Below are positions 5,604 through 6,256 of a stretch of DNA of 6,256 nucleotides, piece after piece (position 1 is the first letter of the stretch; the number at the start of each line of letters is the position of its first letter). The notes under the pieces were generated by a model that made no database searches, was not told the DNA's origin, and saw only the letters and a list, made by a program, of their open reading frames with translations. This DNA is from Clostridia bacterium (GTDB lineage Bacteria > Bacillota_A > Clostridia > Oscillospirales > CAG-272). Position numbers and translations under genes: made by a program. The DNA lies in the NCBI GenBank assembly GCA_017652965.1, contig JAGBZZ010000212.1:1-6256 (forward strand), written 5' to 3'.

Positions 5604-6256
5604 ATGTCTAAAAAAGTACTTGCGTTTGACTTCGGCGCCTCGTCCGGCCGTGCCATGCTTGGCGAATTTGACGGGAAGGAGATCAAGGTCACCGAGGTGC
5701 ATCGCTTCTCGAACGATCTTGTGATCGTACATGGGACGATGTACTGGGATATCCTGCGTCTTTTCCACGAGATCAAGCAGGGGATCCTGAAGGCCATGGC
5801 CGCCACCGATAAGATCGACGCCATCGGCATCGACACCTGGGGCGTTGACTTCGGCATGATCGACAAGCACGGGGATCTCATCGGCAACCCCGTCAACTAC
5901 CGTGATGAGCGTACCGTCGGTATGCCCGAGGAGGTCGCTACGATCATCCCGCCCGAGGAGCTGTACGCCCTCACCGGTACCCAGACCATGCGTATCAACA
6001 CCCTGTATCAGCTCTACTACCTTGCCACCCGTCGGGCGGATCTGCTTGAGAAGTGCGACAAGATCCTCTTCACCCCCGACCTGATGGCCTACCTGCTGAC
6101 CGGCAAGATGCGCGCCGAGAAGACCATTGCCTCGACCTCTAACTTCCTTGACCCCCGCACCCGCACCTTCTCGACTGCCCTGCTTGAAAAGCTTGGCATC
6201 CCCACCTCGATCCTGCCCGAGATGATCGAGCCCGGCGAGGTCTACGGTACCCGGAC
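5604..6256 (+). CDS. rhaB: Rhamnulokinase, N-terminal part (3' end outside window)
   Basis: 217 codons are visible and the frame is open to the right edge; the E. coli enzyme is about 489 residues, so somewhat under half is present. Rhamnulokinase phosphorylates L-rhamnulose with ATP to L-rhamnulose 1-phosphate in the cytoplasm, the second step of L-rhamnose breakdown after RhaA and before RhaD. It belongs to the FGGY sugar-kinase family. The first ATP-binding loop is FDFGASSGRAMLG (8-20, with D9 conserved), and the RhaB-specific block is IDTWGVDFGMIDKHG (76-90) followed by GNPVNYRDERT (94-104). TPDLMAYLLTG (157-167) and ASTSNFLDPRTRTFS (176-190) also fit FGGY kinases. The catalytic Asp lies beyond the window. 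The start is set by AAAAGGAG 6 bases upstream, and a good promoter precedes it. The order WGVDF and GNPVNYRD favours rhamnulokinase over xylulokinase, fuculokinase or glycerol kinase. Confidence 0.93.
   Translation, partial: MSKKVLAFDFGASSGRAMLGEFDGKEIKVTEVHRFSNDLVIVHGTMYWDILRLFHEIKQGILKAMAATDKIDAIGIDTWGVDFGMIDKHGDLIGNPVNYRDERTVGMPEEVATIIPPEELYALTGTQTMRINTLYQLYYLATRRADLLEKCDKILFTPDLMAYLLTGKMRAEKTIASTSNFLDPRTRTFSTALLEKLGIPTSILPEMIEPGEVYGTR

Noticed and set aside
5489..5896. Minus-strand open frames of 135 and 116 codons opposite the start of rhaB
   Set aside because: They cover the rhaB promoter and coding start, and the plus-strand product is an unmistakable rhamnulokinase.
1..6256. CRISPR arrays, tRNA or rRNA genes, transposases and phage genes
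   Set aside because: No regularly spaced repeats, cloverleaf-like segments, inverted terminal repeats or recombinase motifs were seen on either strand.

Overview
The window looks like chromosomal DNA from a fairly GC-rich member of the Bacillota, most likely a gut-type clostridium (Oscillospirales-like). This is inferred from strong AAAAGGAG/AAGGAGG ribosome binding sites, sigma-A style TATAAT promoters with short leaders, tight gene packing and the protein families present. No marker gene fixes the taxon. No RNA gene, CRISPR array, insertion sequence or phage gene was seen.

Layout. (1) Bases 1-2777, plus strand: two consecutive glycoside hydrolase family 35 (GH35) beta-galactosidase genes. 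The first is cut by the left edge, just after where its catalytic nucleophile should be. The second is complete (569 aa) and starts 30 bases after the first ends, so they are probably co-transcribed. They are diverged paralogs. (2) Bases 2804-2840: a 16-bp perfect hairpin with A and T tracts, a bidirectional terminator between convergent genes. (3) Bases 2855-3658, minus strand: a multi-pass membrane protein of the DUF1295 / steroid 5-alpha-reductase C-terminal-like family, with its own promoter. (4) Bases 3742-5422, minus strand: a two-gene unit in which a TPR-repeat protein is followed, with a 14-base overlap, by a DUF4037 protein carrying a polymerase-beta-type nucleotidyltransferase signature. 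(5) Bases 5423-5603: a divergent control region with a promoter in each direction, an 18-base A/T palindrome and a 9-base direct repeat. (6) Bases 5604-6256, plus strand: the first 217 codons of rhamnulokinase (rhaB), cut by the right edge.

How it fits together. The GH35 pair and rhaB are both carbohydrate-use genes. Together they would suit growth on galactose- and rhamnose-containing plant polymers such as rhamnogalacturonan I with galactan side chains, but they are separated by an opposite-strand block and are not one operon. The complete GH35 enzyme has no signal peptide, so it probably works in the cytoplasm on imported oligosaccharides. The TPR/DUF4037 pair is the least understood part of the window and the best candidate for an undescribed function.
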